A stretch of 64,000 nucleotides of DNA, from contig JBHGNT010000018.1 of assembly GCA_043228905.1 (NCBI GenBank), forward strand, positions 2,728,001 to 2,792,000, written 5' to 3'. Under the pieces are notes generated by a model. That model saw only the letters and a program-made list of their open reading frames with translations. It was not told the DNA's origin and ran no database searches. Origin of the DNA: Azolla caroliniana (taxonomy: Eukaryota > Polypodiophyta). The translations under genes and the position numbers were made by a program. The stretch's first letter is position 1, and each line of letters starts with the position of its first letter. Below are positions 45,853 through 57,930 of this stretch, piece by piece.

Positions 45853-45899
45853 CCTGGCATGCCTGTGGGATAGGACCTTGTCCGTCGGACCCACGACTT
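45853..45899 (-). other. Conserved block abutting the 3' LTR (element E)
   Basis: CCTGGCATGCCTGTGGGATA then GTCCGTCGGACCCACGAC on the + strand; the same block as in C and D. Confidence 0.68.
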
Positions 45900-45952
45900 A
45901 CAAAATACTAACAATATTACAAAACAATTGCCTTTTAGGCGTGATCCTCGTT

Positions 45953-48000
45953 TCATTCCTCCTTTAAGATGTCGAGGATGCTTTCGGGGTCCGGGGTGAT
46001 GGCAGGGTGGTCTGGTTGGACTGTCGGTGCAGGGGGTGAAGTTTGGTCCGGGGGTGGCATATCTTCTCGGACGTCCGCCTCAGGTGCGGCCGATTCTTCT
46101 GGTGGGGGTGTGGGTTCGTGGGTGCTGACCTCTACTTAGACAGGCTCTGGTACCGTGTAGGCGTCCATGGAATGTCTGTTGGCCGGGGCAAGTTCCTCCT
46201 GTGTCGTGTCCGTGATCTCCTTGCTGGGAGATTCTTCTTTCTGCTCCGTGGCCGTTGGAGGGCTGGTGGGGATGGCTGCGAGGCGTTCTCAATCGAAGGC
46301 TTCGGCTTCCAGGCGAAACAGCATCTGACCGTCATTGAAGTTCTCCATTATTTGCTCGATTGCCGTGGTGTGAGATTTTGCGAAGGATTGGTAATCCTCG
46401 GTTAAATCTACACGCAAGTTTTGTATGCTGGATTCATCCATTTTGAAGAAACCACGGCCCTCCTTCTGTCGGTTCTCGGCGTCGGCGTGTAAAATATGCA
46501 ATTCGGCAGCTTGGGCTGCCCATTCGTCTCCTGCGTGACTTAATGTTTCCTCGACCTTTTTGGTAAGGTGCTGGCGCTGTTTCTCGATCAGTATTCTGAT
46601 GCGTGTCTCATCCATGCCGGGCTATGCTCGGATGGCTACTAATTCCTGTTTTAAGCCATCGACCTCAGCCTGAATCTTCTGTGTTCTGAGCTCATAGATG
46701 GCCTGAGTGTTCTTTGCATCCGCGGTTACGAGCTGGAGAGCCTGCTCGTAACGCTTGGTGAGTTCTTCGGTGGCCTGCTCCCGTTCTCTCTGACACGTGG
46801 CCCGGATTTGTTCCTGTTCGACGATTCTCTCTTCTTGTAGGGCGAAGTAGGAATCCGATAAGGCGTCTGTTTGCTCCGAAAGTAGCTTGCATTTGATGAA
46901 AAACTCGTCAACCATCTCTTTAAGGGTCGTACGTTGACTCTGCAGCTCGACATTCTCCACGTTCATCCTCTCCTCCCGTTGGCGATTTCTTTCCTCCTGC
47001 TGCTGGTTCCAGTCTTTTGCATTGTCGAGCGCGGCCTGTAGGTCTAGAACCTCCTTCTCTTTCTTCACCACTATGGTTGCGTATTCCTCCAGCTTGCTTT
47101 TGAGTTCGGCTTCCTTGCCCGCGGCTTGCGCTTGTACCCGGCCCAGTGCTTCGTTCTGCTCGTGTATCCTTTGGTCGGCATGGGCTCTTATCTCGGCCAT
47201 CTGCTTGGAAGCTTCTTCTTTTAGGCGAGCCATCGCCTCTTGATGCCGTTGTTCGTGTCTCTCGGTTCGCCGTTGTTCTTCTTTAAGCTCCGCACGGTAA
47301 TCCCGGAGCGGGGGTTCTGTCTGGGTTGCCACCTCCTTGGGTGCACGAGGTGGTGGTATCTCGGTCTTCTCCGTAGGCGTGGGCGCCTCGGTTGTTGTGC
47401 AGGCATCGACCATTTGTAACGAGTCCGTTTGTGTACTGTCCTGCACCTTCAGGATTGAGTCGGTGATGGTGCTTGCATCCATCATTGTTATGCGTGGAGG
47501 CGCTGGGAGGGCCTCGGTGGTCATTACCGGAAGGCTCGGGAGTTGTTGTTCCGGCCGGTTTTGCTCCCAGGCTGCAACCTTCTGGTTCGCAGCGTGCCAT
47601 AGTTCTGTAGCCATCTTAGCCTATTTTTGGGCTATTTTTATCTTTCTGGCCATGTCTTTGGCTGCCCGCGTAGTGCGATCCAGGTCCCGATATGCCTCGA
47701 TAAGGGCCGTGTTCAACTCGGGGACCTCCATGAAAGAGCGGCCTGTTTTGCCTACTTCTTCCTCCCGATTTTTTGTAAAGCCCTGTCCTCCTGGGGCTCA
47801 ATTTCACCTATTAGCACGCGTTGAATCATTTTTGTTTCGGCGTGCTCTTCCGCCATTCAAGCGGCTGCCGCGACTTGGGCTCTAGCAAGGAAATCGACCA
47901 TCTCGAATGACGTACCGAGGCGTAGGAGCGCACTAAATTCGTAAGCCTCCGCGGGGAGGTCCTTATACCCGAGGACTTCATCCTCCGAGATCTGTGTTGT
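45953..48000 (-). pseudogene. Element E aORF2 (coiled coil) pseudogene
   Basis: N-terminal conserved region (GYKDLPAEAYEFSALLRLG, TSFEMVDFLARAQVAAAA) at about 47995-47860, with stops. The coiled coil is open at 47614-46622, and the conserved region AAELHILHADAENRQKEG is at 46615-46289. A tail with two stops ends PESILDILKEE at 45953. All three blocks align with C and D by eye. Confidence 0.78.
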
Positions 48001-48201
48001 CTACCCATGCTCGATCGTTCCCTGGTTCAGCGATGCCTCCGCAGGGGTGATGGCCAGGTTGCTCTATCTGACCACTAAGCCTTGCTCCTGTTATGCCTCC
48101 TTCTGTTCTTCCGAGGACTCCCGGTTGAGTCGTCTTCTCTTGCTTGGCTGTGTTTGGGGTTCCGGGGCCGGTAGTGTCGTTTCCTCCGCCTGCTTCCTTT
48201 T

Positions 48202-49346
48202 CTAGGGTCGTGGTGGTGCAGCCTGCTGTGTGTTGGGGCGTGGGCTAGGTCCTGGGGACGTTACCGAGGGGCGCGACGTTGGTTGTCGAATGGTGACGTC
48301 ATCAGCCGTGTTGTCTTCCGCGGCTACCTCCTCCTCCCATTCTTGGCAGGTCTCGGAAACTACCCGTTTTTGTTGGGGTTGGGCGGGTGGTGGTGCAGAT
48401 GCAGTTTTTTGGTCGGCGGCAGGGGGTGAAGGCGATGTGGGCTCCTCCCATGCTTCGTGGCTGATGGCCACAAATTTCTCTCTCTGCCTTCGTGGTGGTG
48501 GTGGGGACATGAGTGTGCAAGGGGAAGGAAGCGAAGAGGGTGGGTATAGAACCATCAAAAAGTGGGTAAGAACAGACAACATCTTCTTACCGGACTGAAA
48601 TGAAGCTAAGGCGGCGCGGAGTCCCTCGCCTGTGATGATTCCCCAATCGATTCTGTTTCCTTCATACGTGCTGATGATGATGGTTGCCTTGTTCTGCGGC
48701 ATGCTCGTGGGTTCGTATGCACGAACGCATACTCCATCAATATACGAGCAATCTCCCCGAAAGCTTTGTTGGGACCGCCATATGTGCGATATGGCTTCCC
48801 TGAGGCTGAGTATTCACCGAAGTACGCCTTCATCTTTGATGCCGGGGGTATGTCGACCTCATGGTCCCCTCCCCGTTGCAGATCCAAAACAGCCCGAAGC
48901 ACGTTGTTGGTGATGGCTTCGGGACTTATACGTTTAGCCACAATTTGGGCATCTGGGTGCGTAGGGGCATCGATGATCTTCAGGTAACCGCCCATTCCTC
49001 GTTCCTGGAGCCAGGCACGGGTTTCTGTTGAGGCGGTAAGAGGCATGGTGGAGATGGAGACGGGGTTTGACTGTGTGGAAGCGGGTAGCAAAGTGATGAG
49101 GCGAGGGCGAGCCACAGGAGGAACAACAGGAAGGGGAAGTCCAGCAGAGGGGTTATGAGAGTGAAAGAGGGCTTGAGAGCAAGAGCGCTTAGCGTGATGA
49201 GGGCGAGACGGGGGTTCTGAGCTTGAGAGCGATGGAGATGGGGAACGATAATGGTCTGTGCTACGTTTTTGAAACGGTTTTAGTAACTTACTCCTAGGGT
49301 TTTGTGCCTGAAGCGAATCCTGAAGATTCTGAGTCGTGGGTGCCAT
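48202..49346 (-). pseudogene. Element E aORF1, frameshifted
   Basis: 49346-48606: Ser/Pro-rich leader, then RAWLQERGMGGYLKIIDAP, VAKRISPEAITNN, YFGEYSASGKPYRTYGG and FGEIARILMEYAFVHTNP. After a frameshift, 48702-48202 continues MPQNKATIIISTYEGNRID WGIITGEGLRAAL with a Pro-rich tail. E shows more clearly than D that the two regions are one gene. Family unknown. Confidence 0.78.
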
Positions 49347-49577
49347 AATAAGTGACTAGCACCACGTGTCCTGAAGGTGAGTGGGGTGCTTCTAGTGCTT
49401 TGCATGTGCTTTGCATCTGTGAACAGCTTAAATAGGTAGTAATTGAGTGGTGGCGAGGGGTGCTCCTAAAATTGTGGGTGCCTAAGTGGGTGGTGTAGGT
49501 GTAGCTAATCAGTGGCTAAACTATGGTTAATCCTACCTACTACTACTTCTATTAATTTCAAGAAGGTGGGTGAGTCC

Positions 49578-52300
49578 TTATTCAGGGGGACACGTGGTGT
49601 CCTTCGTGGTGATCTCCCAAGTCTTGTGTGTGCCGTGTGGCTTGGTAAACGGGTTGAGTGGTGTAGTCCCTCGATATGGTCGAAGTCGAAAACCATTGGC
49701 CCAGCTTTTGACCGTGTCGCCGGCGAGTGTGCCGAGCTGGAACGTCCCGTTGAACTCGTCGATAATCCAGAATGGACCGGTCCACCGAAATCTTAATTTT
49801 CCCGGCATTGACCCGAGTCGTGTTTGGAAAAGAAGAACTGGTTTGCCGATGGTGAGCTCCTTCTCCAGCCCACGTCGATGTCGATCCACGAAAGCCTTGC
49901 GTTGCCGTTGGCATTGTTCGAGCTGGGCCATACTCTCTATCCTATCTTCCCCAAGTTCGAGGAGTTTTTCCAGCTGGTATTGCTCGGATTCGGCCTCGGG
50001 GAGCCGTGCTTTGACTTGAACTCGGAGGCTCGGGATCTGGAACTCGACGGGCATTACGGCTTCTAACCCGAACGCCATTCGAAAGGGGGTCGATTGGATG
50101 CTTGTTTTGAAAGTCGTACGATACGCCCACAACGCGCTCTGGAGTTTGTCATCCCAATCGGTCCTGTTTTCATTGACGATCTTCTTCAGTATGGTTTGGA
50201 GGATTTTATTGGTCGATTCTGCCAAGCCGTTCGCCTGCGGGTAGTATGGTGTGCTTTTCTTGTGCACCACTGCGTAGTGGTGTGTAAACTCACGTATTAT
50301 GTGATTGATGAAGTGCCCACCTTGGTCACTAACGAGCTCGATTGGACATCCGTAACGGCACCAGAGGTGCTCGTACACAAATTTAGCCGTGGATGCCGCC
50401 GTGTTATCTCGGAGTGCCTTAGCCTCGACCCATTTGGTGCAATAATCCGTGGCAACGATAATATACCTATTCCCTGTTCGGGCCGCGGGTGGTTTGAAAG
50501 GGCCTACAAAATACAAACCCCATTTTTGAAATGGGTCCAACGGAAGAATCGGCTGGTGTGGCATCCGCGACTGTTCCATTGGTTGCCCCAGACGTTGGCA
50601 CAAATCGCACTGCCGGCAAAACTCGTGAGCGTCTTTCTTCGTTTTCGGCCACCATAATCCACTTTGCCAAACTTTCCTTGCCGTGGAATCCTCGGCGTAG
50701 TGTCCCCCAGCTACTCCCTGGTGGGCTTCCTGAAGAACGGCGTTCTTCTCGAATTGCCGAATCACTCGGCGCCATATGCCGTCCGAGCCTTTGTGGTAGA
50801 GAATGTCCGAGACGAGGCAAAAATTCCAGCTACGCACTGCTAGGCGTTTTCTCGTGTCAAGGGTCATGTGCTCGGGAGGTACACCAGTATTGAGAAAATG
50901 GGTCATCTTCGTGATCCATTCATCTCCGTTATCGTCTGGTACCGTGGTCAGGTTAAAGAGGCTGGCGTCCGGTAGCTCGTCGTACGTTGTTTTCGCCGAT
51001 TCTCCTGACTCAAGACGGCTCAAGTAGTCGGCGACGGCATGTTGTACCCCGGGTCGATGCTGAATCTGAAAATCAAACTCTTGTAGTAGGAGCATTCCAC
51101 CAAGCCAACCGTCCGGTGAGGGTTTGTTTATTGACCAAATAAAGAAGGGCCGAGTGATCCACGTGAAAGGTAAATTTTCGGCCCAAGAGGTAATGCCGAA
51201 ATTTATTGATGCTATAAATCATACCGAGGGCCTCTCGCTCGGTGGTGGAGTAATTCTTTTCCGCGGTCGAGAGCCGTTGGCTGGCGTAGTACACAGGCCT
51301 ATACCAATTCGGGGGTGTGCATTGCATCAGGGCACTTCCAATGGCGATGTCCGAAGCATCTACGAAGACATGAAACGGTTCGGACCAAACCGGAGACTGG
51401 ACCACCGGGGCATGTGACAGCATTCGTTTCAGGGTCTGATAGACCGTGTCCTCGACTGACGTCCATTGGAAAGGAGGACGATGGATCAGCTGTCATATCA
51501 TTCGGCTGTGCCACCGGATCTGTCCCAAAAAACGGCTTAGTGCCTTAGCGTTCGAGGGTGCAGTGGCATTCAGGATTGCCTTTACTTTATCTGGGTCCAT
51601 AGCGATGCCTTCTTGACTGACAATGTGGCCGAGAAGGTTGCCGCTGGTGACTAAGAGCACGCATTTCGCCAGGTTTTAACTCAATCGAGCTTGGCGACAT
51701 CGGTCCAGGCAGAGTCGTAACTGGGTCATGTGTTCCCGTCGATGGCCATACACGGCAAAATCGTCGAGGAAGACTTGCATGAACGTCGGGATGTAGTCAT
51801 GAAAGATTTCGGTGATGATGTGTTGGAACGTAGCCGGCCCTGTTTTTAGACTGAACATCATAACTTCTGCTACAAAAACACCCCATTCCGTGACGAAAGC
51901 GGTTTTCTCCTGATCCTCCGGGTGCATTCTTATCTGGTTATAGCCGCTAAACCCGTCGAGGAAACTGTAGCATTCGTGGCCGGCTACCGTGTCGAGGACG
52001 CTATCCGTGAATGGGAGAGGGAAACCGTCGGTGACTGTTGCCGCGTTAAGCTTCCGATAGTCGACGTAGACGCAGATTTTTCCGTTCTTCTTTGGGACCA
52101 CTACGATTGGGCTCAACCATGTAGCCCGTTTAACAGGGCGAATGAAGCCCACTCAAAGTAGTTTGTCAATTTCCTCTTTGACTTTAGCGGCGTAGTTGGG
52201 GTTCATCCTGTAGCGCCTCTGCTGAACCGGTCGAGTGTCGGGTAAAATGTGTATTTGATGTTGGTAGTATTGAGGATCCAGCCCCTTCATATCGGTGTAA
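49578..52300 (-). pseudogene. Element E RT, RNase H and integrase
   Basis: RT open at 52152-51676, with PKKNGKICVYVDYRKL and catalytic FLDD near 51760. RNase H is at 51423-51073 (FHVFVDASDIAIGSALMQ), with a frameshift near 51080. 51095-49578 has the end of RNase H plus full integrase: CRQCDLC, YFVGPFKPP, SDQGGHF, YYPQANGLAESTNK, RWTGPFWII. In the first catalytic motif E reads LYFVGP where D has LDFVGP, so the catalytic Asp is lost. Confidence 0.87.
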
Positions 52301-52317
52301 GACCAAGCGAAAACATC

Positions 52318-53600
52318 CTAGTAGTCGGTGAGTAATTTTACGAGGCATGCTCGTTCGCCGGTTGGTAGATTATTGGCAATTTGTACCGTACGGGGATTCT
52401 CGTCCGAACCGAGGTTTATTGTTTCCAGGGTTGATGCTTTCACTCGTTGTGAAATGGCGAGTTCGCGTTCGAAAGCCTCCCGAGCATGACGTAGCTCGGC
52501 AACTGTGGTTGCATCTAGTTCATCCTGGGGTGGTGACTCCTCCGTGACTTCCTCGTCTTTGGATGGTTCGATGGTTGGTAAGGCATTGATTTCGAAGAGA
52601 GGGATGATCGTGGGATGAACCTCTAGGAAGTCATCGACCTCCTCATCGGCCAACCCGTCAAGCATATGGACCCGTTCCGCGTATAACGGCGAAGTGTTGA
52701 GGGCGACGGGGACTCGTTCTTCAGTGATGATTCGGACTTTTGTCTTTCCTCTTCGGAACGAGATCATGCTGTGTTGCCAATGTTGCTTGATATTCGTTGT
52801 ACGTAACCATGGTCGACCTAGTAACATTGGGTAGGCGCCTTGTGTCTCCAGTCGTAGTGCGACGGCCGAGATCGTGAACATGTGGCCTTCGAGTGTAAAG
52901 TCGAGATGGCGGATTAAACCAATGGGGCGAACGGAGCAGGTGTCGGCCATCCGAAGCCAAAAGGGGCATGGTTCCCATTGATTCAAGCCTAGGTTGAGAC
53001 ACGTTGACTCGCTAATAACGTTTACGCCGGATCCGCCGTCGATGATGCATCCGTGCAGGTCTTGTCCCTTCATGATGATTCGCACGGCTGGGTTCTAAGA
53101 ATCCATGAGTGGTGGACCGGTTCCTGCTTCGGTGAGGTGTACCGGTGGTATCACGGCCTTAGTATTGGCCTGGAGTGCCGCCAGGGTGTCCTGAAATCTC
53201 AGCATGAGTGGTAGCAGTTTATGTAGGGGCAGCGATATGCGAGAGTTGGTAAGAACATCCCATAGCTGGTCGTCCTCCGACGACGTGGATGGTGCCGGGG
53301 TTTATGGTACTTCACTGGGCCCGTCCCTCATGTCAGTTTGCATGCGTACAACATTATATTTTATTGGCCGTGTCGACCCATTCTTTTGCTGCCTGTCGTA
53401 CGTCATCCTGGATTTACCACTGAGTAGTCTGCGCTTTACTCCGGGTAGTGACTGTTTGAACATCGGCCATGATATTGTGCACCGCGGGTGCCTTGCCACA
53501 GTTGGTTGTCGGACATTGCGTGGCGTAGTGGCCTGGTTGATTACATTTAAAACATGTCACGTTGGCCGAGCTGCTAGTGTCCGCTCAGTCTGTGTCTGAA
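52318..53600 (-). pseudogene. Element E protease and gag end
   Basis: 52318-53085 holds the protease: IIDGGSGVNVIS near 53045 and LLGRPWLRT near 52810, then the linker DEEVDDFLEVHPTIIPLFE. Upstream, a last gag knuckle CFKCNQPGHYATQC lies at about 53514-53555 in a broken frame. The rest of gag is missing. Confidence 0.83.
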
Positions 53601-53603
53601 AGC

Positions 53604-53952
53604 TGTTGTGGTCTTCACTGGGAACATAAATACTATGGTACATGAACAAGAGGAGGTTGCAGATGCTATTGTGATAAGACATGGTTTGGTGGGAAAAAAA
53701 TTGACAATACCTTTGAATCCAAAAATAGAGACTGATAAATCTCAAATATGGCAATTGGTAAGTAGTATTACAATTTGGTATATTTGGAAGGCTTGATGTC
53801 TAAAGGTATTTCAAAATGTGACTAAAAGACTTACCCAAATAATTTTTGGGATTTGGACAACGATTGTGCATAATCTCATAGGTTTGTTGGATAGTATAAA
53901 AGGTAATATGCAACCAGCGGAGCTTAAACGATTGAAGTTCCATGCCATCTAG
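53604..53952 (+). pseudogene. LINE ORF2 tail, second segment
   Basis: AT-rich frame TGNINTMVHEQEEVADAI ... IWQLVSSITIWYIWKA, then TGA at 53794-53796 where CGA (Arg) is likely, then CLKVFQNVTKRLTQ to TAG at 53950-53952. Composition and content fit the end of the LINE frame that stops at 35859 (NWVF), giving a continuous zinc-binding RT tail when joined. Confidence 0.7.
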
Positions 53953-54034
53953 GACATAAGTATATATTTATAGACTGTGTTGAGCGGTATCGTGTTGCTA
54001 CGTGCATGCGTGTAGAACGAGGCGGGACCACCGG
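53953..54034. other. short spacer before element K
   Basis: No feature seen; K inserts at 54035. Confidence 0.4.
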
Positions 54035-54649
54035 TGTCGTGAAGAATTTCGGCCAGAGGCGGAAACCGGGAAACATTGGCTATATCGGCGGGGTGCAGCG
54101 TGTGTATGCACCCATGTACATTTAGTGTGAATATCGAGGGCGCCTTTATGGCGCCGAAGAGTAGTCAAGTCGGGGCAGACAATCCCATGTAAGTCGGGAT
54201 TTGTCCCACATTGTAACCCATCCCTTTCCTTGTTCTATAAAAGGAAGGGAACGCCCTTTGTGAAAGGGTTGCCCATTTTGCATTAGAGGGTATACCGTTA
54301 GGTTTAGAGTTAGTTTCTTCTTCTTCTTCTCCTTTGTGTTCGCTTAGGGTTTGCTTCAGCTCATCTCCTACGCAAGACCCCGCTCGGCGCGACGAGCCCG
54401 TGAGCTCCCCGACGGCGGCTTGGCAGCTGACGACTACTGTAACTTGCCTTGGAACGGCTCGAAGCCGGGAATGTATTCTTCTTTTATATACATATATACG
54501 TTTGCGTCTATTTGTGTATATTCGCGTCTTCGTTGGTGTCGGGTGCTTCCCCTTTCCTGCACTTCCTCTACTTAAGGGTGTGAGTCGGGTTGGCCTGTGT
54601 GTGTGTGTGTGTGTGTGTGTGAGCGAGCGTGCGTGAGTCGGTGTTAAGT

Positions 54650-54686
<37 letters not shown>

Positions 54687-54816
54687 TCGGTTGCTTCCAG
54701 TGTGCTTCTGGGATGCCCCGGAAACGGTGAAGCACGACTTCCTACGCTCCATCACTCCCTAGTCCAAGACCCCCATGGTCCCGCCTTTCTCCACGCACGC
54801 GCGTAACAACGCGACA
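54035..54816 (+). repeat. Element K 5' LTR
   Basis: 782 bp, TGTCGTGAAGAATTTCGG...ACAACGCGACA. TATAAAAGG is at 54236-54244. It contains GT (54597-54622) and CT (54653-54683) microsatellites. The end AGTCCAAGACCCCCATGGTC matches A and B. Confidence 0.9.
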
Positions 54817-54820
54817 TATT

Positions 54821-54838
54821 TGGTGAACCCGACGTGAA
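54821..54838 (+). other. Element K primer-binding site, tRNA-Trp
   Basis: TGGTGAACCCGACGTGAA, identical to B, four bases after the LTR. Confidence 0.85.
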
Positions 54839-54853
54839 AGGCGGCAAGGGAGG

Positions 54854-56236
54854 ATGGAGTCGGAAGACGACGACCTTGCGGAGATGGTGGCCGAAGTGGT
54901 GTTGGAGTCGGCACGAGTGGTGATGAGGCGAGAAGCAGCGCAACAAGCGGTTGAGCGAGTGGTCGAAAGAGTTGGCCGTTTCAACGGGGACAAAGTCCCA
55001 TCTTACTTGGAAGCCTACAACGCGGAAATGGAGGGGCGTGGCGTAGACGAGGCGTTGAGGTTGGAGTTCTTCTGTCGGATCGTGGCTGTCCGGATGCATG
55101 CAGAAATAAAGGAGCTCCGTGAGGCTCATAGTTCGTGGGAGGCCTTCGAACAGGCGCTCCTGAAGGCATACGGAGGACGGCGGAAGAGCCAGGGACGACA
55201 CGACTTTGACCAGTGGGTAGCATCGGCAAAGACCCACCGGGACGCGACCAAGGCGTTCCGAGAGTTCGAGCGACGGCTTGCTCGGCTCCCGGAGTGGGAA
55301 CAAGGTTTGCTGGGGGCGGACAAAGTCCTTTTGTTCGTCAGGTCGATCGACCGAGCGGAACGGGAAGCCATCGAGATTGAGCTCGAAGACGATGACGGAG
55401 CGAATGGGCTTACGGAGGACTGGTCGAAGGTCGGAAGGGTGTGCCAACGGCTAGACAACGAGCGAGCCGAGAAGGCTAAGAGGAAGGTACGCGACGGCGT
55501 GCAGTCACAGCGGGAAGAGGCCGAATGGCAAAGAGCGACGGCAAGGGTCGGCGTTGGGGCCAGGATTGCGGAGGCGTACGCAGCTCTCGAGGCGATGCTC
55601 GAGGAAGAGGAAAGACGGAGGCCGCAAGCTGAGACTGAGAAGACGGACTTGCCCCACGCGACGGCGGAAGATCGGTACCACGGTACCACGGAAGAGGGTG
55701 CGGAACAAAACGCCCTCTCGACTCGCGGAGATAGAACGGCCAAGGACGAGGCCGAGATACAGATCGCGAAACCGGAACGTTGGGACCAGCGGTTTCGGGT
55801 GTGTCAGCCCGAGATCCCGGTCATGGGAGAAGCAAGCCCAGACGGGGCTTGCGCGATCGGTAAGAAAACGACCGCCGACCACGAAGAGTCGGTGGCTACG
55901 GACAAGGGCGTAAAACGGACGGGCGATTCCTTGTGTCTTCCCACGCTTGCTCCCGGGACGATGGCAGTCGGGCCCGAGTGCCCACGTGAGTCCCAAGCGG
56001 AGGAAGGCGGCGGCGATAGACCAAGAATCACCGGCGAGACGATACGGGGAAGGAACGGACGAAAGCCCACGGACCCAATTCCGGAGAACTCGGCATTCGG
56101 GCCCGTATGCCCATGTAAGACCGAGGAGATGGATTGCGGTACCGAGGAGTCCTGGCACGATGCCAGCGAAGTCGGATGGGAAACGGCCTGCGAGGAGACC
56201 GAGGACGGACGCGGCACGAGGAGATCGGCATTCTGA
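54854..56236 (+). CDS. Element K gag-like protein
   Basis: 460 codons from ATG at 54854. The first 205 residues align with B gag (VVERVGRFNGDKVPSYLEAY against VVGTIGRFTGKDATKYLASY; GADKVLLFVRSIDRAE against DTSRVLLFVKSVDERD). The second half has no zinc knuckle and no protease; it runs into the repeat array, so the C-terminus is repeat-encoded. The frame is uninterrupted. A working capsid protein without protease is conceivable but unproven. Confidence 0.78.
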   Translation: MESEDDDLAEMVAEVVLESARVVMRREAAQQAVERVVERVGRFNGDKVPSYLEAYNAEMEGRGVDEALRLEFFCRIVAVRMHAEIKELREAHSSWEAFEQALLKAYGGRRKSQGRHDFDQWVASAKTHRDATKAFREFERRLARLPEWEQGLLGADKVLLFVRSIDRAEREAIEIELEDDDGANGLTEDWSKVGRVCQRLDNERAEKAKRKVRDGVQSQREEAEWQRATARVGVGARIAEAYAALEAMLEEEERRRPQAETEKTDLPHATAEDRYHGTTEEGAEQNALSTRGDRTAKDEAEIQIAKPERWDQRFRVCQPEIPVMGEASPDGACAIGKKTTADHEESVATDKGVKRTGDSLCLPTLAPGTMAVGPECPRESQAEEGGGDRPRITGETIRGRNGRKPTDPIPENSAFGPVCPCKTEEMDCGTEESWHDASEVGWETACEETEDGRGTRRSAF

Positions 56237-57930
56237 TACGGGTGGAGCGTGATCCTGTCGTGGATCGTTCGATCGGGGCCGGATTCGGCATGAAAGTGCC
56301 GATACGGAAGGGGGTGCGGGACGAGCCGCCCTCTTTTACATGGGGAGAAAGACCGATCGGGCAAAGGTCGAGATTTGGAAAGAGAATGAAAGCCAGTCCT
56401 ATGGGATTCCTTACGCCGATCCGGCTGCAGGCCCGAGTGCCGACGTGAGTCCTATAAGAGAGATCGGTGGCGACAGGAGAACAGGACTCGGCAATCCGGA
56501 GAAGGACGAACGGACCCGAGCGAGAACCGGGCGGAGCGGACTCCCGGGTAACCATTCCGGGAGGGAGGAAGAGAGTTGGCCTACGAAGAGGCCGAGGACA
56601 CGGTACGTCGGTACCACGGGAGAGGGTGCGGAACAAAACGCCCTCTCGGCATGCGGAAAAGGACGACCCGGGACAGGGTCAAGAAGGCGACGAACGCCCA
56701 AGGAGGATCCTTCACACCGGATCTAGAGACTTCGGCAGTCGGCAACGCGGTCGACGTAAGACCAAGATACTGACGGTGGTGGCGAGGTGACGAAGGCAAG
56801 GGCTACGGATGGACGGTCTACGGAGGATCCTTCACACCGGTTCTAGAGACTTCGGCAGTCGGCAACGCGGTCGACGTAAGACCAAGATACTGACGGTGGC
56901 GGCAAGGTGACGAAGGCAATGGGCGTAAGGAAGTCCGGTCCTACGGGATCCCCACACCAGTTCCGGAGACTCCGGCTGTTCTGCCAACGTGGCAACGTAA
57001 GACCGAGGGAGAAGGTTGGTGGCGGCGGGAAACGGGACTCGGCTATGCGGAAGACACGAGGAGAGTCCGGGATTGACTCAAAACAAAGGCACCCGAATTT
57101 CGGCAAGCATAGAAACGGAGTTCGGTCCTATGGGACCCTCACACTGATCCGGAGACTCCGGCAGTTCGGCCAACGTGGCAACGTGAGACCGAGGGAGAAG
57201 GACGGTGGCGGCAGGGAACGGGACCCGACGACACGAGGTTTCAGAAGGAGCCGGTAGGGGCAAACTACGGGGAGGTGTGTCAGGCCGGAAAGGCACACCT
57301 GGAACAGAACAAGAGTCTCGCAAATGGCCATCGCGGGCCGGATCGAAGCGTGACTACGGGACGGTGTTTGGCGCGGGCGGGGCCGAACGAAGGATGCGAA
57401 AGATGGCAAGAGAGGCCGGAGGGGGATCCTCCACACTCGCTTCGTAGATCTCGGTAGCTCCGTCGAAGTAGCGAAGATTGACACGGCAAGCCCAGGGTGA
57501 CAAGCTGGTGGGGGCGAGGGCATGACGGCAAGCGGAAGAATCAGGACCTATCGCAGCAGCACGAAGACGGGAAGGGCCAAGCGGGCTACTACGGGGTGTT
57601 CCTCGGATGCAAAGGACACCGGTATGCGGGTGAGCGGCGATGCACGATCTGACCAAAACGGGGGCCAACAAGGCGTGCAATGAACCGAAGTGCGACACAG
57701 GCAGTGCCAAACAACGGACGTGGGTATGTGGCACACGGAGGTGCCGGAGCGGAAAGGCGAGCGCGGAGATAGGTTGCGTGGTTCGGAGGTAGCGCGGAGA
57801 AGGCCGGAAAAGGATCCTCCACACTATTCCGGAGACCATGGCGGTTCGAGCTGACACGACGATGTAAGACCATGGAGAAGGAAGGGTGGCGGCGAAAGGA
57901 CGAAGGCAACGCGAAACGACATAGGACGGC
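55680..57930 (+). repeat. Degenerate repeat array in element K
   Basis: A motif with an AACGTAAGACC or ACGTGAGTCC core recurs near 55985, 56115, 56444, 56755, 56875, 56996, 57182 and 57862. Copies at 56704 and 56824 are almost identical with a 120-bp period, each starting GGATCCTTCACACCGG. A second motif (GAGGGTGCGGAACAAAACGCC) is at about 55694 and 56622, with a diverged copy near 56313. Spacings of 120 and about 310 bp suggest nested periods. Confidence 0.8.

Larger units (their letters stand above)
45353..53600 (-). mobile_element. Element E: truncated Tat-like Ty3/gypsy element
   Basis: Minus-strand relative of C and D with one LTR (3', 45353-45852). From left to right on the + strand: LTR, conserved block, aORF2, aORF1, integrase, RNase H, RT, protease, last gag zinc knuckle. 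The right end breaks off in gag at about 53600, against the resumed LINE frame, so the 5' LTR and most of gag are gone. Moderately decayed. Confidence 0.9.
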
